This document shows positions 1 to 9,221 of a stretch of DNA of 64,000 bases, piece by piece (positions within the stretch are counted from its first letter, which is position 1; each line of letters opens with the position of its first letter). Both the position numbers and the translations under genes were made by a program. The notes under the pieces are model-generated. The model had not been told where the DNA came from, did no database searches, and saw only the letters and a program-made list of their open reading frames with translations. The stretch covers positions 186,001 to 250,000 of the forward strand of contig NZ_SLYA01000001.1 in NCBI RefSeq assembly GCF_004340965.1, read 5' to 3'. This stretch comes from Sphingomonas sp. PP-CE-1A-559 (GTDB lineage Bacteria > Pseudomonadota > Alphaproteobacteria > Sphingomonadales > Sphingomonadaceae).

Positions 1-1108
1 GCCCGTCGCGCAACTGCCCCAGATCGCGCGGACCGCCACGTCCCGCCGCCAGCCGCCCGAGCGCGCGCCCGATGTCAGGCAAAGCCCGCAACGTCGACCG
101 CAACCGCTCGCGCACCGCCTGGTCGTCATGGAACAGCCGCACCAGATCGAGCCGCGCATCGATCGCCGCCTTGTCCATCAACGGCGCACCGAGATCCGCG
201 CCGAGCAACCGCGCGCCGGCCCCCGTCACGGTCCGGTCGACCGCGTCGAGCAGGCTGCCCTTTCGCACGCCACCGGTGGTGCAGGTCAACTCCAGGCTCT
301 CGCGGGTCGCGGCGTCGATCGCCATCGTCTCCGCCGCTCGGCCGATCCGCGGGGGGCGCAGGAAGGGCATCGTGCCCTTCGCATTATGCTCCAGATACGC
401 GACCAAGCCTCCGGCTGCGGCCAGCCCCGCGCGTCCGAACTGTCCGAACCCGTCGAGCGTGGCTACGCCGTATAGTCGCTTCAGCCGAGCCTCGCCCGCG
501 CCGCTGTCGAAGTCGATCTTCGGCCGCAGCGTGGTAGCCGCCTCCTCGAACGCGCTAGCCTCCGATGCAACAACTTCGGCCGCACCGAGCCGCGCGAGTT
601 CCGCCTCGACCGCATCGCCCGCAACTTCGACGATCTCGAACCGCCCGGTCGACACGTCCGCCGCGGCGATCGCCACCGACCCGCCCGCCTCGCCGATCGC
701 CACGCACCAGTTATCCGAGCGCGCGTCGAGCAATGCCTCCTCGGTCAGTGTCCCCGCCGTCACCACCCGGACGATCGCGCGTGCGACGAGCGCCTTCGAT
801 CCACCGCGGGCTTTGGCTTCCGCCGGGCTCTCGACCTGCTCTGCGATCGCGACGCGGTGCCCGGCCTTGATCAGCCGCTGGAGGTACACCGTCGCCGCAT
901 GCACCGGCACGCCGCACATCGGGATCGGCTTGCCCTCATGCTCGCCGCGTGCGGTCAGCGCGATGTCGAGCACCCCCGCCGCGACCCGCGCATCGTCCAT
1001 GAACAATTCGAAGAAATCGCCCATCCGGTAGAACAACAGGCAATCCTGCGCCTCCGCCTTCAGGCCGAGATACTGCGTCATCATGGGGGTAGGGGCGGGG
1101 TGCGACAT
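1..1108 (-). CDS. mutS: DNA mismatch repair protein MutS, N-terminal part (runs off window)
   Basis: This is the N-terminal ~369 codons of MutS, the ATPase that recognises mismatches and starts methyl-independent or MutL-dependent repair in the cytoplasm. The start reads MSHPAPTPMMTQYLGLKAEA, followed by the mismatch-contacting region with FYRMGDFFELF, where the Phe-x-Glu of the mismatch-binding loop is present, and then the connector and core domains. The ATPase domain lies beyond position 1 and is not visible. I chose the ATG at 1106-1108; the paired ATGs at 1079-1084 are alternative starts, because many MutS proteins begin MMxQY. It is divergent from maeB, with a palindromic repeat between them. 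The 3' end is cut by the window and is not a biological truncation. Confidence 0.93.
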   Translation of the reverse strand, partial: MSHPAPTPMMTQYLGLKAEAQDCLLFYRMGDFFELFMDDARVAAGVLDIALTARGEHEGKPIPMCGVPVHAATVYLQRLIKAGHRVAIAEQVESPAEAKARGGSKALVARAIVRVVTAGTLTEEALLDARSDNWCVAIGEAGGSVAIAAADVSTGRFEIVEVAGDAVEAELARLGAAEVVASEASAFEEAATTLRPKIDFDSGAGEARLKRLYGVATLDGFGQFGRAGLAAAGGLVAYLEHNAKGTMPFLRPPRIGRAAETMAIDAATRESLELTCTTGGVRKGSLLDAVDRTVTGAGARLLGADLGAPLMDKAAIDARLDLVRLFHDDQAVRERLRSTLRALPDIGRALGRLAAGRGGPRDLGQLRDG

Positions 1109-1172
1109 CGGCGTCGATCTAGCGGGAGTTTGCGGGTTCGTCATCCGATTGGACGGCTTCCTTGTCCTGGTA

Positions 1173-1278
1173 CCACCCCGGCGAAGGCCGGGGCCCAATT
1201 GGGGGACGGTAATAACGGAGCGCAGCGCGCTGTTACGACTACCTTTCCATTTGGACCCCGGCCTTCGCCGGGGTGGTG
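1173..1278. repeat. Palindromic intergenic repeat, family A (copy 1)
   Basis: Two ~30-bp arms with the core CCCCGGCGAAGGCCGGGG face each other as an inverted repeat between mutS and maeB. Each arm is itself a small palindrome, and about 45 bp of spacer separates them. The same arm reappears at 9969-10076. It resembles REP/BIME-like elements; function is unknown. Transcribed, it would form a long hairpin between divergent genes. Confidence 0.8.
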
Positions 1279-1371
1279 CTGTGAGGGGATGGGCGAAGTG
1301 TCCGGGGTGACGGATGTAGATCGCCTGCCTAGAAGGTGCCTTAAATCCCAACGACCGCGCGAGGCCCGCCC

Positions 1372-3627
1372 ATGTCCGACGAAACGCTGCAATTTTCCGA
1401 ACGCGAAGCCTTGCTCTTCCATTCGGAAGGCCGCCCGGGGAAGATCGAGATCATCGCGTCGAAGCCGATGGCGACGCAGCGTGATCTCGCGCTCGCCTAT
1501 TCGCCCGGCGTCGCGGTGCCGGTGCAGGCGATCTACGACGATCCCGCGACCGTCTACGACTATACCGCGAAGGGTAACCTCGTCGCGGTCATCTCGAACG
1601 GCACCGCGATCCTCGGCATGGGCAATCTCGGGCCGCTCGCCAGCAAGCCGGTGATGGAAGGCAAGGCGGTGCTCTTCAAGCGCTTCGCCGACGTCGACGC
1701 GATCGACATCGAGCTGAAGACCGAGGACGTGAACCGCTTCATCGACGCGGTCGAGCTGATGGAGCCGACGTTCGGCGGGATCAACCTCGAGGACATCAAG
1801 GCGCCCGAATGCTTCATCATCGAGCAGGCCCTGCGCGAACGGATGAACATCCCGGTCTTCCATGACGACCAGCACGGCACCGCGATCATCACCGCCGCCG
1901 GCCTGATCAACGCGTGTTTGTTGACGGGGCGGAAACTGTCCGAGGTCAAGATCGTCGTCAACGGCGCCGGCGCGGCGGCGATCGCCTGCACCGAGCTCGT
2001 CAAGGCGATGGGCGTGCGCAGCGACAACGTCATCCTCTGCGACCGGAAAGGCGTGATCTACCAGGGGCGCGAGGGCGTCGACCAGTGGAAGTCGGCGCAC
2101 GCGGCGGTGACCGAAACGCGCACGCTGACCGAGGCGTTGGTCGGCGCCGACGTGTTCCTGGGGCTCTCCGCGGCGGGATCGCTGACGCCCGAGATGGTCA
2201 AGGACATGGCCCCCGCGCCGATCATCTTCGCTATGGCCAACCCCGAGCCGGAGATCCGCCCCGAACTGGCGATGGCCGCGCGCCCCGATGCCATCGTCGC
2301 GACCGGGCGCTCGGATTATCCGAACCAGGTCAACAACGTGCTCGGCTTCCCGTTCATCTTCCGCGGTGCCTTGGACGTCCGCGCGACCGGCATCAACGAC
2401 GCGATGAAGATCGCCGCGGCCAACGCGATCGCCGAACTCGCGCGCGAACGCGTGCCCGAGGAAGTCGCCGCCGCGTACGGCGTCAGCCACAGCTTCGGCC
2501 CGACGTACATCATCCCCGCGCCGTTCGATCCCCGCCTGATGGAGGTCGTCCCCGTCGCGGTGGCCAAGGCGGCGATGGCTTCGGGCGTCGCGACCAAGCC
2601 GATCCTCGACATTGAAGCCTACCGCCATTCGCTCCGTGCCCGCCTCAACCCGACCACCTCGGTCCTGTCGATGGCCTACGAAGGCGCCCGCGCGCATCCC
2701 AAGCGCGTGATCTTCGCGGAGGGGGAGGAAGAGGTCGTCCTCCGCGCCGCGATCGCGTTCAAGGAAGGCGGCTATGGCACGCCCGTCCTGGTCGGCCGCG
2801 ACGACGTGCCTGACCGGTTGCGCGCACTCGGCGTCACCGATCCCGAGAGCTTCGAACTCCACAACAGCCGCGTCTCGCCGCTCGTTCCGCGGATGGTCGA
2901 CTTCCTGTATTCGCGGCTCCAGCGTCGCGGGTACCTGCGCCGCGATTGCGAACGGATGGTCAACCAGGACCGCAATATCTTCGGCGCGCTGCTGCTCCAG
3001 CTCGGCGAAGGCGACGCGATGATTACCGGCATCACCCGCACCTACGGCGAGACGATGCGCCAGATCTACCGCGTGATCGATCCGGCTGCGGGGAAGACGC
3101 CGTTCGGCATCCATTTGCTGGTCGGGCAGAGCCACACGGTGTTCATCGCCGATACCACCGTCAACGAACGCCCGACCGCCGAGCAGCTGGCCGACTTCGC
3201 CGAACAGACGGCGGCAGTCGCGCGGCGGATGGGGCATGAGCCTCGCGTGGCGTTCCTAAGCTATTCGAACTTCGGCAATCCGAAGGGGGAGTGGCTCGAC
3301 AACATCCGCGATGCGGTGACGGTGCTCGACGGGCGGAAGGTCGGGTTCGAGTATGAGGGCGAGATGGCGCCGGATGTCGCGCTGAACCCGAAGCAGCTGG
3401 CGAACTATCCGTTTGCGCGACTGTCGGGGCCGGCGAACGTCCTGATCATGCCCGGCCTCCAGTCCGCGCATATCTCGGCGAAGTTGTTGCGGGAACTGGG
3501 TGGGGATTCGGTGATCGGGCCGATGCTCATCGGGATGGAAAAGCCGGTTCAGGTTGCGCCGATGACGAGCACGGCGAGCGAACTGGTTACGCTGGCCGTT
3601 CTCGCTGCCGGCGGCATAGCGCGCTAA
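1372..3627 (+). CDS. maeB: NADP-dependent malic enzyme with C-terminal phosphotransacetylase-like domain
   Basis: Cytoplasmic oxidative decarboxylation of malate to pyruvate with NADP+, linking the TCA cycle to pyruvate and NADPH. The 751-residue length is that of the long hybrid MaeB form: malic enzyme N-terminal domain (about 20-155, with YSPGVAVP), NAD(P)-binding domain (about 160-400, with VFHDDQHGTA and GAGAAA), and a PTA-like domain (about 430-751). In characterised MaeB enzymes the PTA-like domain is regulatory and lacks transacetylase activity. The ATG at 1372 fits the family start (MSDETLQFSEREAL). It stands alone downstream of mutS in the opposite direction, and a family B repeat follows the stop. 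Confidence 0.95.
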   Translation: MSDETLQFSEREALLFHSEGRPGKIEIIASKPMATQRDLALAYSPGVAVPVQAIYDDPATVYDYTAKGNLVAVISNGTAILGMGNLGPLASKPVMEGKAVLFKRFADVDAIDIELKTEDVNRFIDAVELMEPTFGGINLEDIKAPECFIIEQALRERMNIPVFHDDQHGTAIITAAGLINACLLTGRKLSEVKIVVNGAGAAAIACTELVKAMGVRSDNVILCDRKGVIYQGREGVDQWKSAHAAVTETRTLTEALVGADVFLGLSAAGSLTPEMVKDMAPAPIIFAMANPEPEIRPELAMAARPDAIVATGRSDYPNQVNNVLGFPFIFRGALDVRATGINDAMKIAAANAIAELARERVPEEVAAAYGVSHSFGPTYIIPAPFDPRLMEVVPVAVAKAAMASGVATKPILDIEAYRHSLRARLNPTTSVLSMAYEGARAHPKRVIFAEGEEEVVLRAAIAFKEGGYGTPVLVGRDDVPDRLRALGVTDPESFELHNSRVSPLVPRMVDFLYSRLQRRGYLRRDCERMVNQDRNIFGALLLQLGEGDAMITGITRTYGETMRQIYRVIDPAAGKTPFGIHLLVGQSHTVFIADTTVNERPTAEQLADFAEQTAAVARRMGHEPRVAFLSYSNFGNPKGEWLDNIRDAVTVLDGRKVGFEYEGEMAPDVALNPKQLANYPFARLSGPANVLIMPGLQSAHISAKLLRELGGDSVIGPMLIGMEKPVQVAPMTSTASELVTLAVLAAGGIAR

Positions 3628-3634
3628 CTAAAAG

Positions 3635-3783
3635 TCCCTCGCCCCTACGGGGAGAGGGAAGGGGCCCGCGGCACTTGCCGTGGGAAGGGAGAGGGGCGTG
3701 AGGCTCGGGACGGTTGATCCCAACGGCCCCTCTCCCTTCCGTCGCAAGTGCTCCTCCCTCCCTCTCCCCGGAGGGGCGAGGGA
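3635..3783. repeat. Palindromic intergenic repeat, family B (copy 1)
   Basis: An inverted repeat of about 149 bp fills the gap between the convergent maeB and SDR genes. The outer arms read CCCTCGCCCCTACGGGGAG and its complement CTCCCCGGAGGGGCGAGGG, and a GC-rich inner arm pair also contributes. Near-identical elements lie at 17093-17240 and 19223-19371 in the GTA remnant. It could fold as a long hairpin and end transcription from both sides. Confidence 0.8.
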
Positions 3784-3792
3784 CGCAGAACC

Positions 3793-4581
3793 TCAGGCGT
3801 CGATGCTTGTGCCCAGCGAAGCGTGCACCAGGCCGCCATCCACCGTGATCGTCTCCCCGATCACATAATCCCCCGCGCGGCTGGCCAGGTAGATCGCCGC
3901 CCCAGCCATATCCTCGTCCACCCCGACCCGCTTCGCCGGGATCCCCTGCGCCACCGCATCGCCGTGATCGCGCGCCGCCTTGTTCATGTCGCTCGCAAAC
4001 GCCCCCGGCGCGATCGACGTCACGTTGATTGAATCCGTCACCAGCCGCGCCGCCATCCGCTTCGTCAGGTAGATCAGCGCCGACTTCGACGCATGATAGC
4101 TGTACGTCTCCCAAGGGTTCAGCCGCTGTCCGTCGATCGAGGTGATGTTGATCACCTTCGCAGGCTTCTCGCGCGAGCCCGACGCCTTCAGCGCTGCATG
4201 CAGCGCCTGCGTCAGGAAGAACGGCGACTTGACGTTCAGGTCCATGACCTTGTCCCAGCCGACCTCGGAAAACTCCTCGAACGGCACGCCCCACGCCGCG
4301 CCCGCATTGTTCACCAGGATGTCGAGCTTCGTCTCGTGCTCGGCGAACTGCGCGGCCAGCGCCTTGCACCCCGCCACCGTCGAGACATCTTGTGGCAACG
4401 CGATGCAGTTCGGCCCGAGTTCCGCGGCCGCCGCCTCGCACACATCGGCCTTGCGTGACGAGATATACACCTTCGCCCCCTGCGCGATGAAGCCGGCGGC
4501 GATCATCTTGCCGATCCCGCGGCTGCCGCCGGTGATCAGCGCGACGCGGCCGTCGAGCCGGAACAGGTTGGTCGTATCCAT
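3793..4581 (-). CDS. SDR family oxidoreductase (RhlG-like)
   Basis: A 262-residue classical short-chain dehydrogenase/reductase, cytoplasmic and NAD(P)-dependent. Visible motifs are the cofactor loop TGGSRGIGK near residue 15, NNAGAAWG, the catalytic Ser in ITSIDGQ, and the Tyr-x-x-x-Lys pair in YSYHASK. The C-terminus VDGGLVHASLG is typical of 3-oxoacyl-ACP reductase or RhlG-like members. The ATG at 4581 follows GGAGG by 7 bases, so the longer open frame upstream is not used. It is divergent from a second SDR gene across 131 bp that must hold both promoters. The substrate cannot be deduced from sequence. Confidence 0.85.
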   Translation of the reverse strand: MDTTNLFRLDGRVALITGGSRGIGKMIAAGFIAQGAKVYISSRKADVCEAAAAELGPNCIALPQDVSTVAGCKALAAQFAEHETKLDILVNNAGAAWGVPFEEFSEVGWDKVMDLNVKSPFFLTQALHAALKASGSREKPAKVINITSIDGQRLNPWETYSYHASKSALIYLTKRMAARLVTDSINVTSIAPGAFASDMNKAARDHGDAVAQGIPAKRVGVDEDMAGAAIYLASRAGDYVIGETITVDGGLVHASLGTSIDA

Positions 4582-4712
4582 CACGCATCCTCCGAATGTT
4601 TGCCCGCTTGGTATCGCCGAGCGCCGCCCGCCGCAAACCCGTCTTTCGAACGAGGCGTCATTGACGAGTGCGAAGCCCGTACTATGCTCGCCAAAAGAGC
4701 AGGAGAGAGCGT

Positions 4713-5540
4713 GTGAGGTTTTCAGGCAAGCGGGCCGTCGTGACCGGCGGTGCGTCGGGTATCGGCCGAGCGACCGCGCTTCGACTCGCCGACGAAGGCG
4801 CGACCGTCCTGATCGGCGACATCGACGAGACCGGCGGCCGCGCGATCGCCGACGCATCGGGCGGCCGCATCCTGTTCCAGCGCACCGACGTGCTGGAGGC
4901 CGGTGATATCGAGGCGCTGATGCAGACCGCCGACGATGCGGGCGGGCTTGATATCCTGTTCAACAACGCCGGCGCGGGCGGCTCGCGCGATCCGATCGGT
5001 GAGATTTCGCCCGAGGATTGGGACCGGACGCAGGCGCTGCTGCTGCGCTCGGTCGCGCTCGGCATCCGCTACGCAGCACCGCTGATGGCGAAGCGCGGCG
5101 GCGGCGCGATCGTCAACACCTCGTCGGTGTCCGCGCTCGGCACCGGCTACGCGCCGACCGCCTATTCCACCGCCAAGGCCGGCGTACTCCACCTCACCAA
5201 GCAAGCCGCCGCCGATCTCGCGCAGCACAAGATCCGCGTGAACGCGGTCGTGCCCGGCTTCATCGTCACCAACATCTTCACGCGCACGCTCGAACTCGAC
5301 GCCGCCAAGACGTCGCAGGCCGATGCGATGATCGCGCATATCGCCGCCGACGCACAGCCGATCCGCCGCCCCGGCACCAGCGAGGACATCGCCGCCGCGG
5401 TCGCGTTTCTCGCCAGCGACGACGCGAGCTTCATCACCGGCACGCAAATCCTCGTGGATGGCGGCATGACGATCGGCACGCGGCCGAGTTGGGACCCTGC
5501 GCAACCCTCGCTGTTCGCCATGCTCGACAAATTGAAGTGA
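4713..5540 (+). CDS. SDR family oxidoreductase
   Basis: A 275-residue classical SDR. The start is a GTG at 4713, preceded by AGGAG with 7 bases of spacing; in-frame codons further upstream lack a ribosome site. Motifs seen are TGGASGIGRA, NNAGAGG, the catalytic Ser in NTSSVSALG and the Tyr-Lys pair in YSTAKAG, then the usual VDGGMTIG end. Only 10 bases separate its stop from the MFS transporter start, so the two are probably co-transcribed. The enzyme may act on a compound imported by that transporter, which is inference from position only. Confidence 0.85.
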   Translation: MRFSGKRAVVTGGASGIGRATALRLADEGATVLIGDIDETGGRAIADASGGRILFQRTDVLEAGDIEALMQTADDAGGLDILFNNAGAGGSRDPIGEISPEDWDRTQALLLRSVALGIRYAAPLMAKRGGGAIVNTSSVSALGTGYAPTAYSTAKAGVLHLTKQAAADLAQHKIRVNAVVPGFIVTNIFTRTLELDAAKTSQADAMIAHIAADAQPIRRPGTSEDIAAAVAFLASDDASFITGTQILVDGGMTIGTRPSWDPAQPSLFAMLDKLK

Positions 5541-5550
5541 CCGCCGCGTC

Positions 5551-6999
5551 ATGAGTGCACCCGCCCGCCGCCTCTCCAACGGCACGATGGCGAGCTACGG
5601 CTTCGGCGCGGTCGCGTACGGGGTGAAGGACGCCGGGTTCGGCACGTTCCTGCTGCTGTTCTACAACCAGGTTGTCGGGCTCCCGTCCGCCACCGTCGGG
5701 CTCGTCATCATGCTGGCGCTGCTGATCGATGCGTTCGTCGATCCGGCGGTGGGCTTCTTCTCCGATCGCACGCGGACGAAATGGGGCCGGCGGCACCCGT
5801 GGATGTATGCATCCGCGCTACCGATCATGATCGGCTGGCTGCTGCTGTGGAATCCGCCTGCGATAATGTCGGAGCCGCAGACGCTCGTCTGGCTGTTCGT
5901 CATGGCGGTGATCGTGCGCAGCGCGGTGAGTTGCTACGAGGTCCCCTCGGTCGCGCTGACGCCCGAGCTCACGTCGGGGTATGACGAGCGCACGCGGATC
6001 ATGGCGTATCGCTATCTGTTCGGCTGGGTCGGCGGGTTGCTGATGCTGTTGTCGGCGTACCAGTATTTCCTCGCGCCCACCGCGGCGTTCCCGAACGGCC
6101 TGCTCAATCGCGCCGGCTATGGCGGCTTCGCATTGGCGGGGGCGATCTTCATCGGCGTCGCGATCCTCGTTTCCGCGCTCGGCACGCATCACGAGATCAG
6201 GCACCTGCCAAACCCGCCGATCGCCAAGCAGACCTTGCGCGAGTCCTTCGCCGAACTGCGCCAGACCGTGAAGAACCGCGCGTTCGCGATCCTGATGGCG
6301 GCGGGGGTGTGCGCGTACACGATCCAGGGCATCAGCTATGCGATGTCGAACTACCTCTACACCTATGTCTGGGGCTTCAAGGGTCCGGTGTTCGTCTATT
6401 TGACGATCGCTCTGTTCTCGGGCGTGTTCCTCGCGTTCCTCGCTGCGCCCCGGCTTGGTAGGACGGGGAGCAAGCCCAAGGCGGCGATGGGCGCAGTGCT
6501 GCTGGGTGCGGCGCTCAACACGTCGCCCTATTGGCTGCGGATGCTTGGCGTGTTTCCGGAGGTCGGCGAGTCCGCGCTACTGCCGATGCTGTTCGGGTTC
6601 TTCATCCTCGGCACCGCGTCGAACGTCACCGGGTTCATTCTCGGCGCGTCGATGATGGCCGACGTGGTCGAGGATTCGGAGGCGAAGACAGGTAGGCGGT
6701 CGGAAGGCGTGTTCTTCGCAGGCTCGTTCTTCGTCCAGAAATGCACGAGCGGGATCGGGATTTTCTTCGCGGGGATGATCCTCGCGGTGGCGGGGTTCCC
6801 GGCTAAGGCGACGCCCGGGACCGTGCCGGTGGAGACGATCGATCGGCTGACGTTGATCTACGCCGGTCTTTATATCGTGCTGGCGTGCGTCTCGGCGTTC
6901 TTCTTCTCCCGCTTTCCGTTCGGGCGGGTGGAGCACGAGGCGCGGTTGGCGCGACTGGCCGGCGCGCCCATCGTCGACGCAGCCCCACGAGAACCCTAA
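5551..6999 (+). CDS. MFS transporter, GPH (MelB-like) sugar:cation symporter family
   Basis: A 482-residue inner-membrane transporter with about 12 hydrophobic helices. The N-terminal half carries the family hallmark DPAVGFFSDRTRTKWGRRHPW, a cytoplasmic loop typical of the glycoside-pentoside-hexuronide (MFS_2) group that contains MelB and the xyloside and glucuronide carriers. It follows the SDR gene after 10 bases and probably shares its transcript. The substrate is unknown; a glycoside, a uronic acid or a non-sugar organic acid are all possible, since sphingomonad members of this group are diverse. Confidence 0.85.
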   Translation: MSAPARRLSNGTMASYGFGAVAYGVKDAGFGTFLLLFYNQVVGLPSATVGLVIMLALLIDAFVDPAVGFFSDRTRTKWGRRHPWMYASALPIMIGWLLLWNPPAIMSEPQTLVWLFVMAVIVRSAVSCYEVPSVALTPELTSGYDERTRIMAYRYLFGWVGGLLMLLSAYQYFLAPTAAFPNGLLNRAGYGGFALAGAIFIGVAILVSALGTHHEIRHLPNPPIAKQTLRESFAELRQTVKNRAFAILMAAGVCAYTIQGISYAMSNYLYTYVWGFKGPVFVYLTIALFSGVFLAFLAAPRLGRTGSKPKAAMGAVLLGAALNTSPYWLRMLGVFPEVGESALLPMLFGFFILGTASNVTGFILGASMMADVVEDSEAKTGRRSEGVFFAGSFFVQKCTSGIGIFFAGMILAVAGFPAKATPGTVPVETIDRLTLIYAGLYIVLACVSAFFFSRFPFGRVEHEARLARLAGAPIVDAAPREP

Positions 7000-7004
7000 T
7001 CTTC

Positions 7005-7110
7005 CCCCCTCCCTGAAAGGGAGGGGCCGGGGGTGGGTCGGCCGCTTGTCGATCGCTCCGTCGGCCAACAGGCCGACCCACCCCCAACCCCTCCCTTTCA
7101 GGGAGGGGAG
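7005..7110. repeat. Palindromic intergenic repeat, family C
   Basis: An inverted repeat just after the MFS gene. The outer arms are CCCTCCCTGAAAGGGAGGGG and its near-complement CCCCTCCCTTTCAGGGAGGGG, and the inner arms are GGGGGTGGGTCGGCC and GGCCGACCCACCCCC. A perfect-looking two-part stem spans about 106 bp. It is a different sequence family from the other repeats in this window. Confidence 0.8.
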
Positions 7111-7203
7111 CAGGACGATGACCGCCGCTCTTCCAGCGAGAGTGGCAGGGCGGTAGGACCGACGCTTGGCCTTCCCCCTTGGAACGGCGACATCGGAGTT
7201 CCC

Positions 7204-9084
7204 ATGCGCGTCCCCGCTATAGCCACCGCCCTCGGTCTCGTCCTCGCATCCCCCGCCGTCGCGCAGACGATCGCCCCCATCTTCACCACCCCCGACGCGC
7301 ACGACCCGCACAGCTACGCCCGCCCCGCCGAGGCGCGCGTCACGCACGTCGCGCTCGATCTCGCCGCCGACTTCGACACCCACGTGATCCGCGGCATCGC
7401 CACGCTCGACATCCTCGCGGCCCCCGGCGCGAAGCAGGTCGTGCTCGACGACAACGGCCTCAAGATCGTCAACATCACCGACGCCGCCGGCAAGCCGCTC
7501 CCCTACTCGGTCGGCACAGTCGACAAGATCCACGGCGCGCCACTGACCGTCACGCTCAACGGCGCCAAGAAGATCCGCATCGCCTACGCCTCGTCTCCCG
7601 ACGCGAAGGCGCTGCAATGGCTCACCCCCGCGCAGACCGCCGGCAAGAAACAGCCCTTCCTGTTCAGCCAGGGCGAGGCGATCCTCAACCGCAGCTGGAT
7701 CCCGACGCAGGACTCCCCCGGCATCCGCCAGACCTGGGAGGCCAAGATCGCCGTTCCCAAGCAACTCACCGCGGTGATGAGCGGGCTCGCGACCGGCAAG
7801 CCCACCTGTGTCGCGGATCGCTGCACCTTCGAATACAAGATGGACAAGCCCGTCGCGCCGTACCTGATCGCGCTCGCCGTCGGCGACATCGCGTTCAAGT
7901 CGACCGGCCCGCGCACCGGGATCTGGGCCGAACCCGCGACGCTCCCCAAGGCCGCGTACGAGTTCGGCGAGCTCGAGAAGTTCGTCGCCGCCGCCGAGGG
8001 GCTGTACGGCCCGTATCGCTGGGGCCGCTACGACGTGCTGGTCCTGCCGCCGTCGTTCCCGTTCGGCGGCATGGAGAACCCGACGCTCACCTTCGCGACG
8101 CCGACCGCGATCGCCGGTGACCGCAGCCTCGTCTCGCTGATCGCGCACGAACTCGCGCACAGCTGGTCGGGCAACCTCGTCACCAACGCGACCTGGGACG
8201 ATTTCTGGCTCAACGAAGGCTTTACCAGCTATTTCGAGAACCGGATCATGGAAGCGCTCTACGGCAAGCGCCGCGCCGACATGGAGGCCGACCTCGCCTG
8301 GACCGACATGCTTGCCGCGGTGAAGGACGCCGGCGGCCCCGCCGCGAAGGACACGCAACTCCACCTAGACCTCGACGCCGCGCGCGATCCCGACGACGGC
8401 ATGACGCAGATCGCCTACGACAAGGGCGCGGCCTTCCTCCGCACGATCGAGAAGCAGGTCGGCCGCGCACGGTGGGACGCGTATCTCCGCAGCTATTTCG
8501 ACCGCCACGCCTTCCAGCCGCAGACTAGCGCGGGCTTCCTGACCGACCTCAAGTCGAAGCTGCTGACTCCCGCCGAAGCCAGGACGATCGGCGTCGACAC
8601 CTGGGTCTACAGCCCCGGTATCCCGGCGAACGCGGTGCATGTCACATCCGCGGCGTTCCCCGCGGTCGATGCGGCGGCGAAGGCGTATGCCGCGGGTGGT
8701 CCCGTCTCGGGCGTGCCCGGCAAGGCTACAACGCAGGAGATCACGCGGTTCATCACGCAGCTCCCGCGGAAACTCCCGGCCGAGCGGTTGAAGACGCTCG
8801 ATACCGCGTTCGGTTGGAACACGACGGGCAACGCCGAGATCCGCTTCGCCTGGCTGCAACTCGCGCTTGCCAATCACTATGCGCCCGCCGACGCCTCGGT
8901 CGAGCAATTCTTGACCTCGCAGGGCCGGCGGAAGTTCGTCGCGCCGCTGTTCCAGCAGCTGATGGATGCGGGCGACTGGGGTCACAAGCTCGCGATGGAC
9001 ATCTACGGCAAGGCGCGACCGGGCTATCATGCGGTCACGCAGGTCACCGTGGACCGCATAACCGGTTGGAAACTCATGAACTGA
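7204..9084 (+). CDS. M1 family zinc aminopeptidase, exported
   Basis: A 626-residue gluzincin aminopeptidase that removes N-terminal residues from peptides. A signal peptide is clear at the start (MRVPAIATALGLVLASPAVAQ), so it acts in the periplasm or outside. The exopeptidase motif GGMEN lies near residues 288-292, and the zinc site HELAH (315-319) is followed 18 residues later by the Glu of NEG (338). A leukotriene-A4-hydrolase-like C-terminal helical domain follows. I chose the ATG at 7204 because it gives a clean signal peptide; the in-frame extension upstream runs into the palindromic repeat and is not coding-like. Confidence 0.92.
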   Translation: MRVPAIATALGLVLASPAVAQTIAPIFTTPDAHDPHSYARPAEARVTHVALDLAADFDTHVIRGIATLDILAAPGAKQVVLDDNGLKIVNITDAAGKPLPYSVGTVDKIHGAPLTVTLNGAKKIRIAYASSPDAKALQWLTPAQTAGKKQPFLFSQGEAILNRSWIPTQDSPGIRQTWEAKIAVPKQLTAVMSGLATGKPTCVADRCTFEYKMDKPVAPYLIALAVGDIAFKSTGPRTGIWAEPATLPKAAYEFGELEKFVAAAEGLYGPYRWGRYDVLVLPPSFPFGGMENPTLTFATPTAIAGDRSLVSLIAHELAHSWSGNLVTNATWDDFWLNEGFTSYFENRIMEALYGKRRADMEADLAWTDMLAAVKDAGGPAAKDTQLHLDLDAARDPDDGMTQIAYDKGAAFLRTIEKQVGRARWDAYLRSYFDRHAFQPQTSAGFLTDLKSKLLTPAEARTIGVDTWVYSPGIPANAVHVTSAAFPAVDAAAKAYAAGGPVSGVPGKATTQEITRFITQLPRKLPAERLKTLDTAFGWNTTGNAEIRFAWLQLALANHYAPADASVEQFLTSQGRRKFVAPLFQQLMDAGDWGHKLAMDIYGKARPGYHAVTQVTVDRITGWKLMN

Positions 9085-9221
9085 GCCAGTCTGGCTGGCC
9101 ATTCGGGGCGTTGGTCGGCGCGGTAACACGCTTCGTCGGATATGGTTCCCGCACGGGTTCCAATTAAATCGAACCTCCCGTAGCCAGACTGCGACAAACG
9201 GGTTTTGGCCGGGGGGTCTCG

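Noticed and set aside
1141..3237. Long open frame (698 codons) on the minus strand opposite maeB
   Set aside because: GC-rich shadow of maeB: His/Arg/Asp-rich composition, no domain, and maeB on the other strand is unmistakable.
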